Positions 11,663-24,723 are shown, numbered from the stretch's first letter. The stretch: 64,000 nucleotides of DNA from Zelopaecilomyces penicillatus (GCA_005765155.1 VCCP01000003.1:1488001-1552000); one strand, 5' to 3'. The notes: generated by a model not told the origin, from the sequence alone. Numbers and translations are program-made.

Positions 11663-12662
11663 AACAAAACCAACTCGATACCACAATGTTTGAACGGTTT
11701 GCGCGAATGGTCGTTCTGGGAGGCGTTTTACGGACTAGCTAAAGTTAAAGGGGGAGGACAGGAAAGTGCCAGTATTCGAATGTCTAAGGGGAAAGAAAGG
11801 GGGGCTCGCTGGGATTACCCCATTGTGCGTGATCACAGACTTTGGGGGGATGCTCCCCTTATCACGAAAATAAAGGAATTTTGTGCTTGATTCATTTGCA
11901 GGCGTTCGGAGACGTGTTGCCTTTGGAGGAAGGAGAAGAAGAAGAAAGCGTGAATTTCACACGCTCATGGTTTATAAAGGATAGAACAGCTCCTGAGTTG
12001 CTGTTGAAGAGCCGTATGTCTGGGCAGTTAAACTATCTATGCCCTGCGCCAATGAAACCCTCCATTCATGGTTTTCCATATCCTTTTTTGGTATCAATGT
12101 TACTTCCAGTCTACAAAGCCAACTACAGGAAAGGCTGTGTACCAGTATCTTGTGTCTATTTCATGTTATATCCATCTTGAAAGGGTGAAGCTATTCCTTC
12201 ATTTCCGTTGGCGGCCTACCCTAGAACACGGCAGGCCAACAAACTCACTCATCGTTTGTCGCAAGTATACGCGGTGCAACAATATCATGATATTGATTTT
12301 TCAAGCCAAAGAAGCGTATTTGTTTATCACTCTATTAAATCATTATAGACAATTCAATTCTGGCATAGACTTTAGGTTAGTAGTCTCGTTCAGATCATCT
12401 GTGCTCTAGACATACATGGTCCAAAAATCCTAACAAGGTTTCGTTCTACACCATCTTAGTCACTGATACAAAGTACAGGTTGTAGTTTAATGCTCAATTC
12501 TAAGCTGAATGAGACCCAAAGATGTAGATTGGTATTGTTACCATTTGATTGTACGTATTACTATGTCTAATTTAATTGTATCAATCCCCTTGGGTACCCA
12601 GTTCATCTAACTCCAAACAAGACCCCAGTCATTAAGTCATTCTATCAGTAAATGTACCGCAT
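11663..12662. other. Convergent intergenic region
   Basis: About 1 kb between the 3' ends of the RNPS1-like gene (plus) and the fasciclin gene (minus). It is AT-rich toward 12300-12620. Open frames are short and show no motif; this is interpreted as two 3' UTRs and spacer. Confidence 0.5.
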
Positions 12663-14049
12663 TCACATCCATGCCATACCTGCACCCACTCCCAGCATAC
12701 CAAGTGCAGCGCCGGCCACGTGTGCCGTACATCTAGCAGCGGCAGCCGCTCCCTTGCTGGAGCGAGAAGTAACCCGTGTACTGGTCGTAGTGGTGGCAGT
12801 CGCCGTGTCCTCAGTTGTGGTGATGGGACAGTCGGCGGTACAGGGCAGAGCAGAAGTGAAAACGTTGTTTTCGGTGCTGATGGAAAAGACAGGAGGCTGT
12901 GTGGCGATGGTAGGGTTTGGCATCACCGAGTCGGCGTCCGGATTAAGAACGTCAGAAATGATGTGTAGAATGCCATTGGCAAGCAAAATGTCAGGTTGGA
13001 CAATCTGGGCCGAGTTGACATATTTGTTGTTGCCTGCCTGCCGGATGACAACTTCCTCCACTGAGCTGCCATCCTTGGCTAGGGTTCGGAGCTTGGTACC
13101 ATTTTGTAGGGCAGAAGAGACCAAGATTTGGTCAGTGACAATATGATAACCCATAACGCGAGCAAGGCTCTCTGCATTTAGGTTCTTGAGAGTCCCTCCG
13201 ACAGCGGCAAGAGCCTTGTCCTGAGGAGCGAAGACGGTGATGTTCTTACGATCAGAGACAGCAGGCATCAGATCGGCTTCATAAAGCGCACCGAGAAAAG
13301 ATGTGAGCTTGAAGGCGTCCGCCGTCTTGCCAATGGAAGCCGGCGGAATCAGAAGATTATCAACAACTTGGACAAGGCCTCCCGAGAAAGGAATATCTCG
13401 GAAAACCAATGAGCAGCGAGTCCCTATGCTTGTTGTGAGCACCACATCCTTGTCCCCCTTGGTGATGAGGATGTTCTGGCCGGATGTAACGTTGGTGTAC
13501 TCGGAGCCTGTCAAGAGTGTGGATTTGATGATGGTAGTACCACTCTTAATGTCCTTGGTAGAAACGGTTCCTTTGAGAAAGTGATACTGCAATAAGGGGA
13601 TTGTTTTTTCTTTATTTTCAGGATCCCAGACACCATTGAGAGACGTATAGGGAATGTTACTGAAAGCAGCATCAGATGGAGCAATGATCTAAACTCTGGT
13701 TAGCATGACTTGAAGAGTAGATGGGTATAACCGTTGGCTCAGAGCGCATGAGGTGAGATGAGATGAGATGAGATGCGCCCCGGCTCCTTGGGATCAGAGC
13801 TTACCGTTATGCCGTCATCGCTAGGAAGCTGTAACAGGATATCTGGATATTGCTAAAGGGGGCATCATCAGCAGATGCTCAGGAGTCAATTCGGTGGTTT
13901 ACACGGCCCCCGACGATACACACCTGGATGAGCTTGTAATATGTGGTCAAATTCTTATGCCCAGACAAGACGGATCCCAGGTCATTGTCGGCAGCGACAC
14001 AGGAGCCGAACAAGGCGGCAAAGCCAAACAGCGCACTGGAGACCAACAT
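12663..14049 (-). CDS. Secreted fasciclin (FAS1) domain protein, probably GPI-anchored
   Basis: Predicted 399-residue surface protein. Minus-strand exons: 14049-13924, 13852-13805, 13688-12663 (1200 nt, phases agree). It begins with a signal peptide (MLVSSALFGFAALFGSCVAA). Two FAS1 domains follow. The first is reconstituted only when the 48-nt middle exon is included, joining LIQ, QYPDILLQLPSDDGIT and IIAPSDAAF. The second carries TVFAPQDKAL and LLANGILHIISDVL, the H1- and H2-like blocks. The tail is Thr/Ser-rich and then hydrophobic (AAALGMLGVGAGMAWM-like end), as expected for a GPI signal, which would place it on plasma membrane or wall. FAS1 proteins act in adhesion and matrix binding; the specific ligand is unknown. 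Intron 2 contains a GAGAT tandem repeat. Confidence 0.85.
13755..13774 (+). repeat. (GAGAT)4 in a fasciclin-gene intron
   Basis: Four perfect GAGAT units lie inside the second intron of the fasciclin gene (13689-13804). Minor length variation here would not alter the protein. Confidence 0.9.
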
Positions 14050-14945
14050 TGACGCAACTAGCAGCAAAGCACAGAGTTCAATTGAATAGTCGCACGGCGC
14101 AATAGCACTGCAGTAATGAGATGGTAGGCGTTCTTGGAGATATCGATTTGTGGGAAAAGGATGAAAAGCCACCCCTGAATGAAGATTGGTTGTATAGTGT
14201 CCAGCCAGGACTTCCTTTTTCTCCAAGGCCGGCGATTGAGAGGCAGACGTGGGGGAGATTTCGCAATCAGTCCCAACCAGCCGGGAGGTGGAATGTTGAC
14301 AGGCTGGGGAGCCCAGTCAGCACAGGCCAGGCCGCGATCGCTGGGTAGAATGATGGCTGAATCGTTCCTACCGTCCCTGTGGTGACCGCCTTGGGCAATT
14401 GGTAGTAGCGGCGTGGTCTCAATGATGAGCTAGACCAAAATTTTGCTGTCTACTGGGGTTCCTACACGGAATTCATTTTTCCTTTGGTGTACAGTTCCTT
14501 TTGCTTTCTTGCCCAATGGCTGGCTACGTAACGCCAGCATCACCAATCTCTTTATCTGCGTCGTACATGCAAGCAGGGCTATTAGGTACTACAGCGTCAA
14601 TGCAGAAGATGCCCGCCAACTTGGCAGCAGCAGCGAAAGCTCCATCTGCAACCAGAGAAAAGAAAAAATACGAGATAAAAGGGGAGCTTGCTTAAGTGGG
14701 ATGGTGGGACAGGACAAGACTGGGCCTCAGACTAACTGCCGGGTCCTGGCACTAACAGAGGCAGATCATCTAAGGCCCATGTTGTAGGCAACGCTGCCAC
14801 GGACGATCACAAAGGATCCCAATTGCCCAACAACCAACTCACCTCCTCTGCCAGCACAAGCAGGCACCCGAAGAGATCGGCACTGGCTTTTCCTTTGATA
14901 GCATAGAGCGTGCTGTTGGAACATGAATCAGTGCCTAAAACGGGA

Positions 14946-15011
14946 CCAGCCACCACTGCCCGGCAACGCGGTATCCGCTTGCTCGCTCGCTCAACGGATA
15001 CAGGTGGCTGG
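14946..15011. repeat. Interrupted inverted repeat, 9 bp plus 7 bp arms
   Basis: CCAGCCACC (14946-14954) pairs perfectly with GGTGGCTGG (15003-15011), and GTATCCG (14971-14977) pairs with CGGATAC (14995-15001). A 16-nt one-sided insertion separates the two left arms, and a single A separates the right arms. The central loop is TTGCTCGCTCGC-like. Confidence 0.75.
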
Positions 15012-16158
15012 AATTGTTTGTGATGGCATCATTTCAGGCATGAAGTCGCGGTGTGATATTTCTAATTACAGGGCAAACGAATCACAAAAGATCATATGAA
15101 CACGGTGAGCTTTATCACACAGAGCATTCCTATGCAGCCATTCATTAATTATATCATATCCGATGACGTTGGTGTTCCGTGCATAACACTCACCTAGGTA
15201 TCCTTACCCCAATGCATATTTGAGTTGAGTGAATTTGACCCATGTCACTCTTATCAGGTACCTTGATGGGACGAACTGCCACTTCAATACACGCGCGCAA
15301 CGTTGCCCTCAATGATGATCATGAAAAGAGGAAAAGAAAATACAGCGGTGAAAGGAAACAAAAGATTAACCAAATAAGACAACAAACATCAAGGTTCGTC
15401 ACACAATCTGAACCTTGGAACAGGGGGAAAAGAAGTTCTCAATTTTTCGCAGTCTCTTTGCCTCACACCACCACATCCTTCGGTTATCAGACCTGCAGGA
15501 AGCTGTCGCTTTTTCTGACCCCCACTAGGTGAATGTGCTGGCAAAGGGCTTGGCCTTGCAAGAATACGAGGTGCGACAAAAATCGAGGGTTTGAAAAGGG
15601 CCTAGGTGGACCTAGGTACTTGCGGTTCTCCGAGGTATGGAGCACCCTTGATCGACGGTGCATTACGGGTCTGCTGCACTTTTGACATGGTTGGCGAGAT
15701 ACGAGGAGTGTAGTTGTAACTCTCCAAACAGCCCCAGTGAAAGACGAGCCTTGCGGCAGAGCGGCACAGTAAGGACAGAACTAGTGACAAGGCTTTCATC
15801 CTTCATATGATCCCTTCCATTTAGAAAGTCATCCTTGACAAGTCAACCTTTGGATTCATGCTCATCCTTGGGTTTCCTTGCGCCCTTCTAGAACATGCTG
15901 GACTTTATTTTTTGACGTTTGACATCCGACGTATGTACAATGCCAACAATGCAACCACGATCAGCCTGGTTTTAGCTCGCCTCTCTAAAGATGATATGGA
16001 TATGGATACAGCGGATCAATGCCCCCGCTACTCCATATTGGCCCTTGAGCAAGATATCCTGTTCGGCTTTCCGACCGAGTGGCGCCGGGAGGTTGTTCGG
16101 CTACCTGCAGGGCCGGCGCTTCCGCCGCAGCTAGAGGCTTGAAAAAAAAAATGATTGA

Positions 16159-16180
16159 GCTTGCACTCCAAGGTGCAAGC
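16159..16180. repeat. Perfect 8-bp hairpin
   Basis: GCTTGCAC (16159-16166) and GTGCAAGC (16173-16180) form a perfect stem around the six-base loop TCCAAG. It lies just downstream of a nine-base A run in the fasciclin/GH16 gap. Confidence 0.75.
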
Positions 16181-19100
16181 AGCGGCATAGACTCGGCGAT
16201 ACTATCTGGGAAATAGATTTAGAATAGGCGCTGATGCAAAACGGCTGACGCGGTAGCTTTTAACAGCGACCAATTTGAGGTTTCGGCTATGAGCCACTGG
16301 AAGAAGTTTTCATATTGGTTACTACTGGTTTGCGCCCTGTCAGAACGCATTCAATGCTATGTGTGATTGGGTTGCTATTTCCACCATCCACGCGCCAGCT
16401 ATTCCCAGATTGTGATGTCGAAGACAACAGCGAATAGTGAGGACATGAATTTTTGGGCAGAATTTACCATCAGGAGAATCAGAGCCGGCAATGCTACTCT
16501 GTTGAAATCGAAAAAGAATGGCACAAGCTTGTCTGTGCATTTTATGACATTTTGTGAAATCACACATCAAGGTTGTGCGTGAATTTGAAAGAAGAAAAAT
16601 GTTCTCACACGGTGTTTGGGGGTGTGGTTTCATCCGAACAACCACATTGTGGGTTTTGAGACAAGAAAAAAATCACGCCGATCTTGTCGACTTTGACGAA
16701 ATAGAGCTGTTGGCAAATGGAACGTCGTCAAGTGCGACATGCAGCATAAACGCCGTCAGATTAAAAATAGCGTGCCGATATTGATTGGCCATTGATGAGG
16801 TTTGGTGGGGTTTATCTGCGTCACGATCTTAATGGGGCATTGCGCACCAATCATCTTTTTCGCAGGGCACAGTATTCACTTTCACATTGTTCACAATGTT
16901 CTCGTGTTGCGCCCTATTACCACGCAGTAAGTTGGGTTGCAGAAGACCAGTCGTCTGCATTGCGCTCACTGGATATCGGTCAGACATGACTTTGACCGAA
17001 ACATTGTGTATGTGTTGTCAGCTTCCAGCGCGCGCGTATTTTCGACCAGCACGTTGGCTACAGTCTATCCACATCAAGTTTTGTCTAAGAAAAAGTTTGG
17101 AATTGCCGGCGGTTAGCTATCAGGACGCCTATATCAAAGTGCGCAACAGATCCGAGATGTGATCTTATGAGATAAGGGCGCTTGTGCTTCTTACATGGTT
17201 GGCCCCAAGACTTGGAATCATTTTCTTATCATACTTGCACAAATTGAGGTCAGCATCGGAATCTGTGACCGAGCGGAGCGGCGAACGGGGCCGCGGTGTG
17301 TTACACCTGGAACAGGGTCTACCAGCTTGCCAGTTTGACCGGAGCCAGTCTTTAGGCTATGGCCTGGTGATTCCTTGGTTTCGCCCAAACCGAAGGATGG
17401 AGCCAGCACCAAAACCTAAACCGTGCTGCCAGATAGCAGCTCTATGACGAATGGTGATGTTGGAACTATGCTGAAATTGCAAATACTCTTATCGCGGTTC
17501 GTGCATGGGTAAGTCTTGGGAAGAGGACGAAGAATCCCGTAGTGGCTGCTGGGTCTATGATTTGCGACTTTTAACTTGGTTGGATTCTATTACTCAGGCA
17601 CCGCTACTCCTGTGCGGCGAAGGCTATGATTTTTCCAGAATAAGCGGACACTAGGGAAAAGAAAGGCGAGCTATGGCAAATCTAACTCGCTGGACCGCTT
17701 CCACCGTTTCCACCGTTTACCAGATACGAGTTCTCTTCCCATGGCGAGACGCGATCATTGAGGTACAGTTATGGATGGCGACTGGAGAAAGCGAGGTACG
17801 TATCCATATATCCGTTGGTGAAGGACACAGTTGGTTCAATGCAGACATTGCAGACCGAGGGCGAAAATGAAAACGGGTGAGCGCAGATGCGGCAGCGCTG
17901 GTGGCTTCCCGATTGGGCCTGGCAGCGATAATGGGTGCTGCATGTACCAAGGTACCTTCAATCTACCAAGTACCGGGATCCGCTGGCCTGAGAAGTGGAG
18001 GCAGGGGGGGCGTCCTTTTTTAGCACCCACACTGGCAAGGGTCCCTGCAGGCACACCTTGAGGGCCCTGAAAGCAGTCAAAGCCGAAGCCACAAAGCACC
18101 TTATTCCAGCCACACTGCTGCCGCTTTTGCATTCTTTCCCATCCCCCTTTGGCCATCCGTCTTTCGACTGTGCTTAACTGGGGCTGATCGGGGTCCACGA
18201 GGCGCCCCGACGAGACGAGCCACGGAGGGTATAAGCTGGTTTTAGCCGTTTGTTGGTGAGCTTGCTTAGGGAAAACAGAGACAGGCGCTTCGGAGCAGTT
18301 GGCACGATGCAAATGATCAAAATTCTATGGCAATGGTAGAGAGATGATATGGGAACAGAGAACACCACAAGGACACTGGTTGCAACTTTAATTTCAAAAA
18401 GGGGACGACAGCAGCAATACAGCCGTTGGGGCTGTTCGATAGTTTCCCACGCGAGACGCCTGCTGCATTGCTTGGCACTGTCTACTGACTGCTAATCAAT
18501 CTCCTGCTAGGAAATCTGGCGCTGAACTGAACAGGTGCACTTTGGCTCCGGATTAGGATGAGGCTGAGCTCGATTCGTCTGGTGGCTCAGAAGTCATTAC
18601 TCCAGATGCGATTTTCATGGATCATCACCCGAGGCCTCTTTCTGCGATACCTGATGCTGGCTGAATCGGGTGTGAATCTGCTTTTTGATCTCCCCAGGAT
18701 ATTGATTGCACTGGGCAGCGCGCATTGCTTCTAGACTAGGAGATTCGGAGACGATGGGAGCCGATGGGAGCTGGGCTGGGTGTCCGGTCTCTGGTTGAGT
18801 GGCCAGTGCAGGTGCATCTGGATGCTCAGCAGGCCAGGGGCATTCGGTCTGGTTGGGTACTTTGTCGCCTAAGGCCAGGGTTTGTGTACAGCAAGCAGGT
18901 CACTGATCCCTGGAGCTGATGGATAGCGGCCTGGGCAGTTCAATGGAGTATTTTGAGGTTAGTACCTCTGCACAGTGCTGGGCCAGATCCTCACCTGCAG
19001 GCCACGGATGGGAACGGACTAGATCCACTACATCGACTCAACTGGCGCACACCCCCCCTCCCAGCATGCCTGGCTACAGGTTCAGTCAGTGCGTTAGAGC

Positions 19101-19543
19101 AGGCTCTAGGCCGTTACCGTGCAATACCACAGGGGCATGACCTACAGTACAATACAGCGTCATTCACGACCTGAAAGCGCCCACCAACCCACACTACCGC
19201 CACTACGGAGCACAACCACCACCTCCACCTTTACTCTCGCCCTCCTCCAAAGTTTTGGCCCTGCATTCACCCATTAGACGACACTCTCTCTGACAACCTT
19301 CTTTGGCCTGCTGTTCAAAGAAACTCCAATTCGGCCTGGCGAGCGTGCTAATCGGTTTTGCCTTTGTTTGCTCTCATCTGTTCCCCCGCCGCGCGGGTCT
19401 TGGGATATCAACCAGCCCACCAGCGCCTTGAGCAATCGTCACTGGCCTCGCCTGTGTTTCTCTGGTCACAGTAGCCTCCCTCCCAACGCAAACACATTTT
19501 ACTTGTCGTCGCACAGTTTGCGCGACATACATCTCTTGCTTCA

Positions 19544-21052
19544 ATGGATCACGACTATTACGGCCGGCCGGCCCCCTCGGCGGCTACCTCAATGACACAA
19601 ACCCCTCTCCGATCCGGCACACCCAACACAGACGGTGGCCGAAATCCCTTTGCCGGCGACGACACGGCCTCTTCGCACCACCCAGGTGCCAGCACCAATC
19701 CCTTTGGCAGCCCCGATGCCTCGCGACCTCCTTCTAGCTTCGACTCCTCCAGCGCGCTGCGAGAAGGCTTTGAGGATCGTGGGCAGCGGTACTTTCACTC
19801 AAGATTGGTGAAGAAGGGCGAAATCGAGAAGCCATGGCTGGATAAGAAGGATCCCAAGGAGAAGTGGGTCACTATCATGCCACTTCTTGGTATCCTCATC
19901 GGGTTGGGAATTTCTGGATTCCTTGTCTGGGATGGTCTCAGCAGTGTGGTGCATCACAAGTACTGCCCGGTCCTCGACGATACGTTTGGAAACGGTCTCA
20001 ACACGGATGTGTGGACTAAGGAAGTCCAAGTTGGCGGCTTCGGGTACGTTTCTCTCCAAAACACTCTGGGTACAAGCTCTACATTGTAAGATTTTTACTA
20101 ATTTTTTCTCGACAGAAATGGCGAATTTGACATGACCACTGGGGGAGACCAAAATGTCTATGTGGAGAATGGAAAACTCATCATCAAAGCCACTCTCCAA
20201 GATGCCGAGAAAGTTGAGAAGAATACCGTCATTAACCTACTCAAGGACGGCACCTGCACAGCAAAGGACTACCGCAGCTGCGTTGCCTCAACCAACACTA
20301 CATCTGGCAATGCCAGCATTGTGCCGCCGACATTGTCTGGCCGAATCAACACCAAGAAGGGTGCTACGCTCAAGTATGGCCGTGTAGAAGTCACGGCCAA
20401 GCTTCCCAAAGGTGACTGGCTCTGGCCTGCCATCTGGCTGATGCCCGTAAAGGATACCTATGGACCCTGGCCCTCCTCTGGCGAAATCGACATCATGGAG
20501 TCGCGCGGCAACAACTACACGTATGCGCAGGGTGGAAACAATATTGTGTCGTCGGCGCTGCACTGGGGCCCAGACCCGGCCAATGATGCCTGGTGGAGGA
20601 CCAACAACAAGCGACAGGCACTGCACACAACATATAGCAGTGGGTTCAATACCTTTGGCCTCGAGTGGTCTCAAAAGTACATGTTTACGTACGTCAACAC
20701 AAGACTTCTCCAGGTTCTCTACACCAACTTTAAGAAGCCAATGTGGAAGCGGGGTCGCTTTCCTCAATCCAACTCCAATGGCACCCGGCTAGCTGACGTA
20801 TGGAGCCAAACGGGCAACCCCAACACCCCATTTGACCACGAGTTCTACCTCATCATTAACCTGGCCGTTGGCGGCACAAACGGCTGGTTTGAGGATGGAA
20901 AGTCAGGCAAGCCCTGGCTCGACCACTCGGCGAACGCCAGAAAGGACTTTTGGAGTGCCCGCGACACATGGTACCCTACGTGGAAGCAGCCGCAAATTGA
21001 GGTTAGTCGGGTCAAGATTCTGCAGCAGTGCGATGGCACCGAGGGGCTGTGA
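19544..21052 (+). CDS. Membrane-anchored GH16 beta-glucanase/transglycosidase-like protein
   Basis: Predicted 478-residue type II membrane protein. Exons: 19544-20043 and 20116-21052 (1437 nt). Residues 1-108 are a Ser/Pro-rich cytoplasmic tail with NPF motifs. One transmembrane helix lies at about 109-130 (IMPLLGILIGLGISGFLVW). The rest is a GH16 domain on the lumenal or extracellular side. The catalytic signature GEIDIMES (E290, D292, E295) has the ExDxxE spacing, so nucleophile and acid/base are present. Splicing joins GGFG to NGEFDM without a gap. The sequence resembles laminarinase/GNBP-type fungal GH16 proteins; KRE6/SKN1-type glucan-assembly proteins also carry a membrane-anchored GH16 but are larger. 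Action on wall beta-1,3-glucan is inferred. The stop codon is followed by a long gene-free region. Confidence 0.88.
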
Positions 21053-24000
21053 TGAGATGACGAGGGAGAAGCATCATACATCCCTATGTGGGATAATGCC
21101 TCTCTCTGCGCATGATCTTTGCATAGTACGCCTTTATTTAAATTTTTAAGAAATCTGCATGGCAAGGCATGATAATCATAGACACGATATGGACCGGGGA
21201 TATTAAAAGACACATGGGATGGAGGTGGATGACGAACGATGGGGGTGGGTGGTATCGGACGGTACATTGGGGATTTTTGGTCATTCTGGACACGAACTGC
21301 GTGCATTTTGGATACTATTACAACTAGGCGCTACTTGAAGGCGCGGCGTTTCTTTGGGTTTTGATATTTTATTTATTTTGGTTACGAACATTTTTGCTAT
21401 CCCTATTGCCGTCTCTGTGATAACTGTATGAATAGGTACCTATTCATAATAGGCGAGCGACGTTTTGGAAGCCACACAGTTGCTCTGGTGGGTGTCGCTC
21501 ACGGCACGGCTGTTGGACTACATAAATTTAGCTACCTAGGATGAACACAAGCTATGAACACAAGCTACCAAGAACGCATTTTACTGAAAGTTATTTACAA
21601 TTCGATTTAGATTGCACAACTGATAGGGAGGAATATGTGAAATTCATTGTTATAGAGAAGAGCAGGCCTAAAAGTTTTGTTTTGGGAGGGGCATTTGGAA
21701 TTTGTTGCCGTGCCACAGTGGGCCGTCTATATGTGGTTTAGATAGTGAGAAATGGGGAGCAACGGGCAACCCGAATAGCTCTGCCGCAAATGGTAACAAC
21801 CCAAGGCTAGCTACTGTCAAAGCAAATCAAAGAACGAAGGAAGGAAAAAAAAAATGCAATCTGCAAATGGAAGATCCAAGGATGGTTAGGGGGGAAGAGG
21901 GCCAGGCACTAGAGAATCTTGCCAGGCCGTGGAGCAGCAGCCTAAGGGCGGCAAAGTGCAGAAAGTGGGTAGGAGAATAATAGGCTAATTCAGGTACAAC
22001 GCCGCAGAGGATTCTTCTCTTTCTCAGCGTTCTAGAAAAGAGACGACCGGAATTGAGGGGGGGAATATGGAGAAAGCGGTGGTGCTCTTGGCCCCCATGT
22101 CATTTTAGGTGAAGTATTGGTTTGTAGTGCCCGGGCACGAAGCATCTTCAGGTGAAGTTGATGTTAAAGAACGCAACCAAGGCAGCATCCATGTCTGGCT
22201 GGTTGCGGTTGTGGCTGTAGATGGATGTGGATGCGGTGGTGGGTGTCGGACCGGTAGCCGCTGGTGGTTTGCCTGGGCCAGTCAGTACATCTAATATTCA
22301 AGAGAGTCGGCCAAAACAACGGGATGCGGTTGAACAGTGGGATAAGGCATAATATTAGAAATCTATTTTCCTTTTCCTCGTCGTCGTCTCTTTTTTCCCC
22401 TTCTCGCTTCTCCCTTGTTCCGGCAGGTATCCGGTAGTATTACGCTACATGGGGTGCTGCGGGTAAGGCTGTTTGTTTCTCCAAGGCTAGGTATTCATAA
22501 TAAGCGAGAGAGGCTGACCAGGGAGGATGAAAAAGATTCCTGCAGATGGGGATAAATTCCCCAAGATATGTATGGATACGGGGTACGAATACCGGCCTTG
22601 CATGGGAAACTGAGCTTTTGGGAGGTGACATGGGATGAAAACGGTTGACGTGGGTTTGACGTTGGCTTGTCGTTTTTCTCTGGAGTTGCAATCACTCACA
22701 TCCTTTTGTGCCATGAGGTTTTTTTGCCAGGGCACGTTGCACGGCAGGACGAAGAAGAAGAAAAAATCAATATTGCTGCAAGGCAATCTGCGCGAACTGG
22801 CGTAGGGGGGGCGGATGGGACGGATGAGGATGCTGTCCGGTCTACACTACACTGTGCTGGTATCAAGTATGTATGTATGTACATCACATCACCAGTAAGA
22901 TGCATGCCATCCTGGGGCACTTGCGAGGCCAAAAGAACGAAACGAACAAACGCGACTGGTGCATGTCTGCTAGTTAGTTGCCTATCTACAATACCACCTG
23001 GGGGCCGTACTGTATGGACGGTATGCGAGCATCTCGGCGATTCTAGTTTTTCTAGTTCCAGACGGCACCCCTCCCCTCTTCCTCTACACTCGTATCTACC
23101 TAATGCACGGCAATGCCTATGTAGCACCGAGCTGAATCTCGGGACCCGGGTATTTAGAACAAAATGAGAGAGATAAACAACAACTTCTCCATATTTTTAT
23201 ACCATATCCCAGGACCACACACTAATAATCAGAATGACCCATATCCGATCACCCAGCTTGGACAAAGCGGGCGATCCATCCATCCAATGGGAACATTGGC
23301 TTCCCTGGCGGGACTGGTGGAACGCCTTGGACGCCCTCCCGCAAGCCACACCGGAGCGGTTTAACCGAGGGAAGCTGAAAGCAACCACCACCCCCTTCTT
23401 TTGTGCCTGGCCAAGTTCGGTGACGATCCTGGGCTAGCTGGCGAATGATGATCGAGATCCGTGTGCATGGGAAGGGATTTTTCCTGCCAAACAGACCGAC
23501 TACGTATGTTGTGTACCTAAACACACACACCAAGAAACAAAAGGCCTTTGTTTGATGAAAAACGTGTACAGTGTGTGCGTCATCAGAGACATGCGGATAG
23601 AGTGATGACAGCACGTGTGCATGTCTCGATGGTTCGTTGGATGGATGTAACTGTAAAGCGTGTGTGTGTTCATATCTGCACTTATTACCTTACTTGTTTA
23701 TTTTACCCGTATATGCTTGGAACTTATCAACACAAGCACATGTAATAACAACATCAATGCCTCCAAGATTCCATCCATGCTTTTTGAAAAAGACTGGGAA
23801 TTCTCGAAGCGTAACTATGACGAATAAACTTGCTAAACCCACCGCAAAAAAAAAACATGGTCTAAGCAAGCGTCGATGCACCAATTCCTTCGCCTGCCTG
23901 GTTATCTCTTTAGTTCCGGCTTATGTGCTGTGCAGGCACAACATCCACAAACGGGAACCTCGTGTTCCGGGATTAAGAAGAGAAAAAAAAACACCTTTCC

Positions 24001-24129
24001 CCTTTCTCCTATTCCTTCCTTGCCGTCTTCTTTTTGCTAGCAAAGCTAGGCAGTAGGTAGAAGGGGCTAGCATCGAGGCACCGCTACCCAGTACCGAGCC
24101 ACCACCACCAGGGAGGTAACATCGCTCAA

Positions 24130-24145
24130 GGGGGGGGGGGGGGGG
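24130..24145 (+). repeat. Poly-G tract, 16 nt
   Basis: An uninterrupted run of 16 G on the plus strand in the gene-poor region. The tract is long enough to be a sequencing-length ambiguity or a G-quadruplex seed. Confidence 0.9.
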
Positions 24146-24283
24146 CTGGCTGAGCTGAGAAAACCTTATCACTGGCGATAAACGAGAGAAAGCAAAGAAA
24201 GTAGGTGTAAGAAAAAAAAAGACCAAAGATAGATACTGTATAAACCCCGAAAGGAGAGGCACGGCGATCCGGAAGCTTGCGGC

Positions 24284-24315
24284 CGAACCAGGGTTTGGTT
24301 TTTGGCCCTGGTTCG
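24284..24315. repeat. Perfect 10-bp hairpin
   Basis: CGAACCAGGG (24284-24293) and CCCTGGTTCG (24306-24315) are exact reverse complements around a 12-nt T/G-rich loop. The right arm with its flank mimics a tRNA T-arm, but no D or anticodon arm accompanies it. Confidence 0.8.
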
Positions 24316-24355
24316 AAATCGGGAGCTGGGCCAGGGGAGGGGGTGTGTGTGTGTG

Positions 24356-24357
<2 letters not shown>

Positions 24358-24398
<41 letters not shown>
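24358..24398 (+). repeat. (CTA)n microsatellite
   Basis: About 13.7 perfect CTA units, directly preceded by a short TG run (about 24343-24355). Confidence 0.95.
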
Positions 24399-24399
<1 letters not shown>

Positions 24400-24718
24400 A
24401 TCATGGATGGCGTAGCCGGTTGATATTCTTGCGCAAGCATCTCCTGTTGAGGAAACCCGCCCTTGGATTGCTGCTTGGTTAGGACGGATAGATAGGTAGG
24501 TAGGCATTCTCGCAGGAATGCTACATACTAGAGAAAGAGAAGAGGAGGGATGTTCAGCCCCGTCCGTCAGTGGCGGTATGTGTGCGGCAATCTCAAGATC
24601 TAGAAACGCCCACGGGCGCCGCTTCTGCAGGTCAAGGTGAGAGAATGAATGGAAGAGCACACGATAAAACAAGGGTTGGAGGAATCTCCGGTTGGGCCGT
24701 TGCGATTTGGGGCGTTTT

Positions 24719-24723
<5 letters not shown>

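Larger units (their letters stand above)
14050..19543. other. 5.5 kb divergent gene-free gap (fasciclin/GH16)
   Basis: Upstream of both the minus-strand fasciclin gene and the plus-strand GH16 gene. No frame gives a recognisable domain or a splice-consistent gene; open frames are below 160 codons. The GH16-proximal 400 bases (about 19150-19543) are C/T-rich with many CACC/CTCC blocks, typical of a fungal leader. Two inverted repeats are listed separately (14946-15011, 16159-16180). Several AGGTACC/CCTAGG-type palindromic hexamers are scattered. I see no transposase, reverse transcriptase or long terminal repeat. Confidence 0.5.

Noticed and set aside
24284..24330. Possible tRNA (T-arm-like GGTTCGAAATC)
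   Set aside because: No D arm, anticodon arm or acceptor pairing could be drawn; the resemblance comes from the hairpin.
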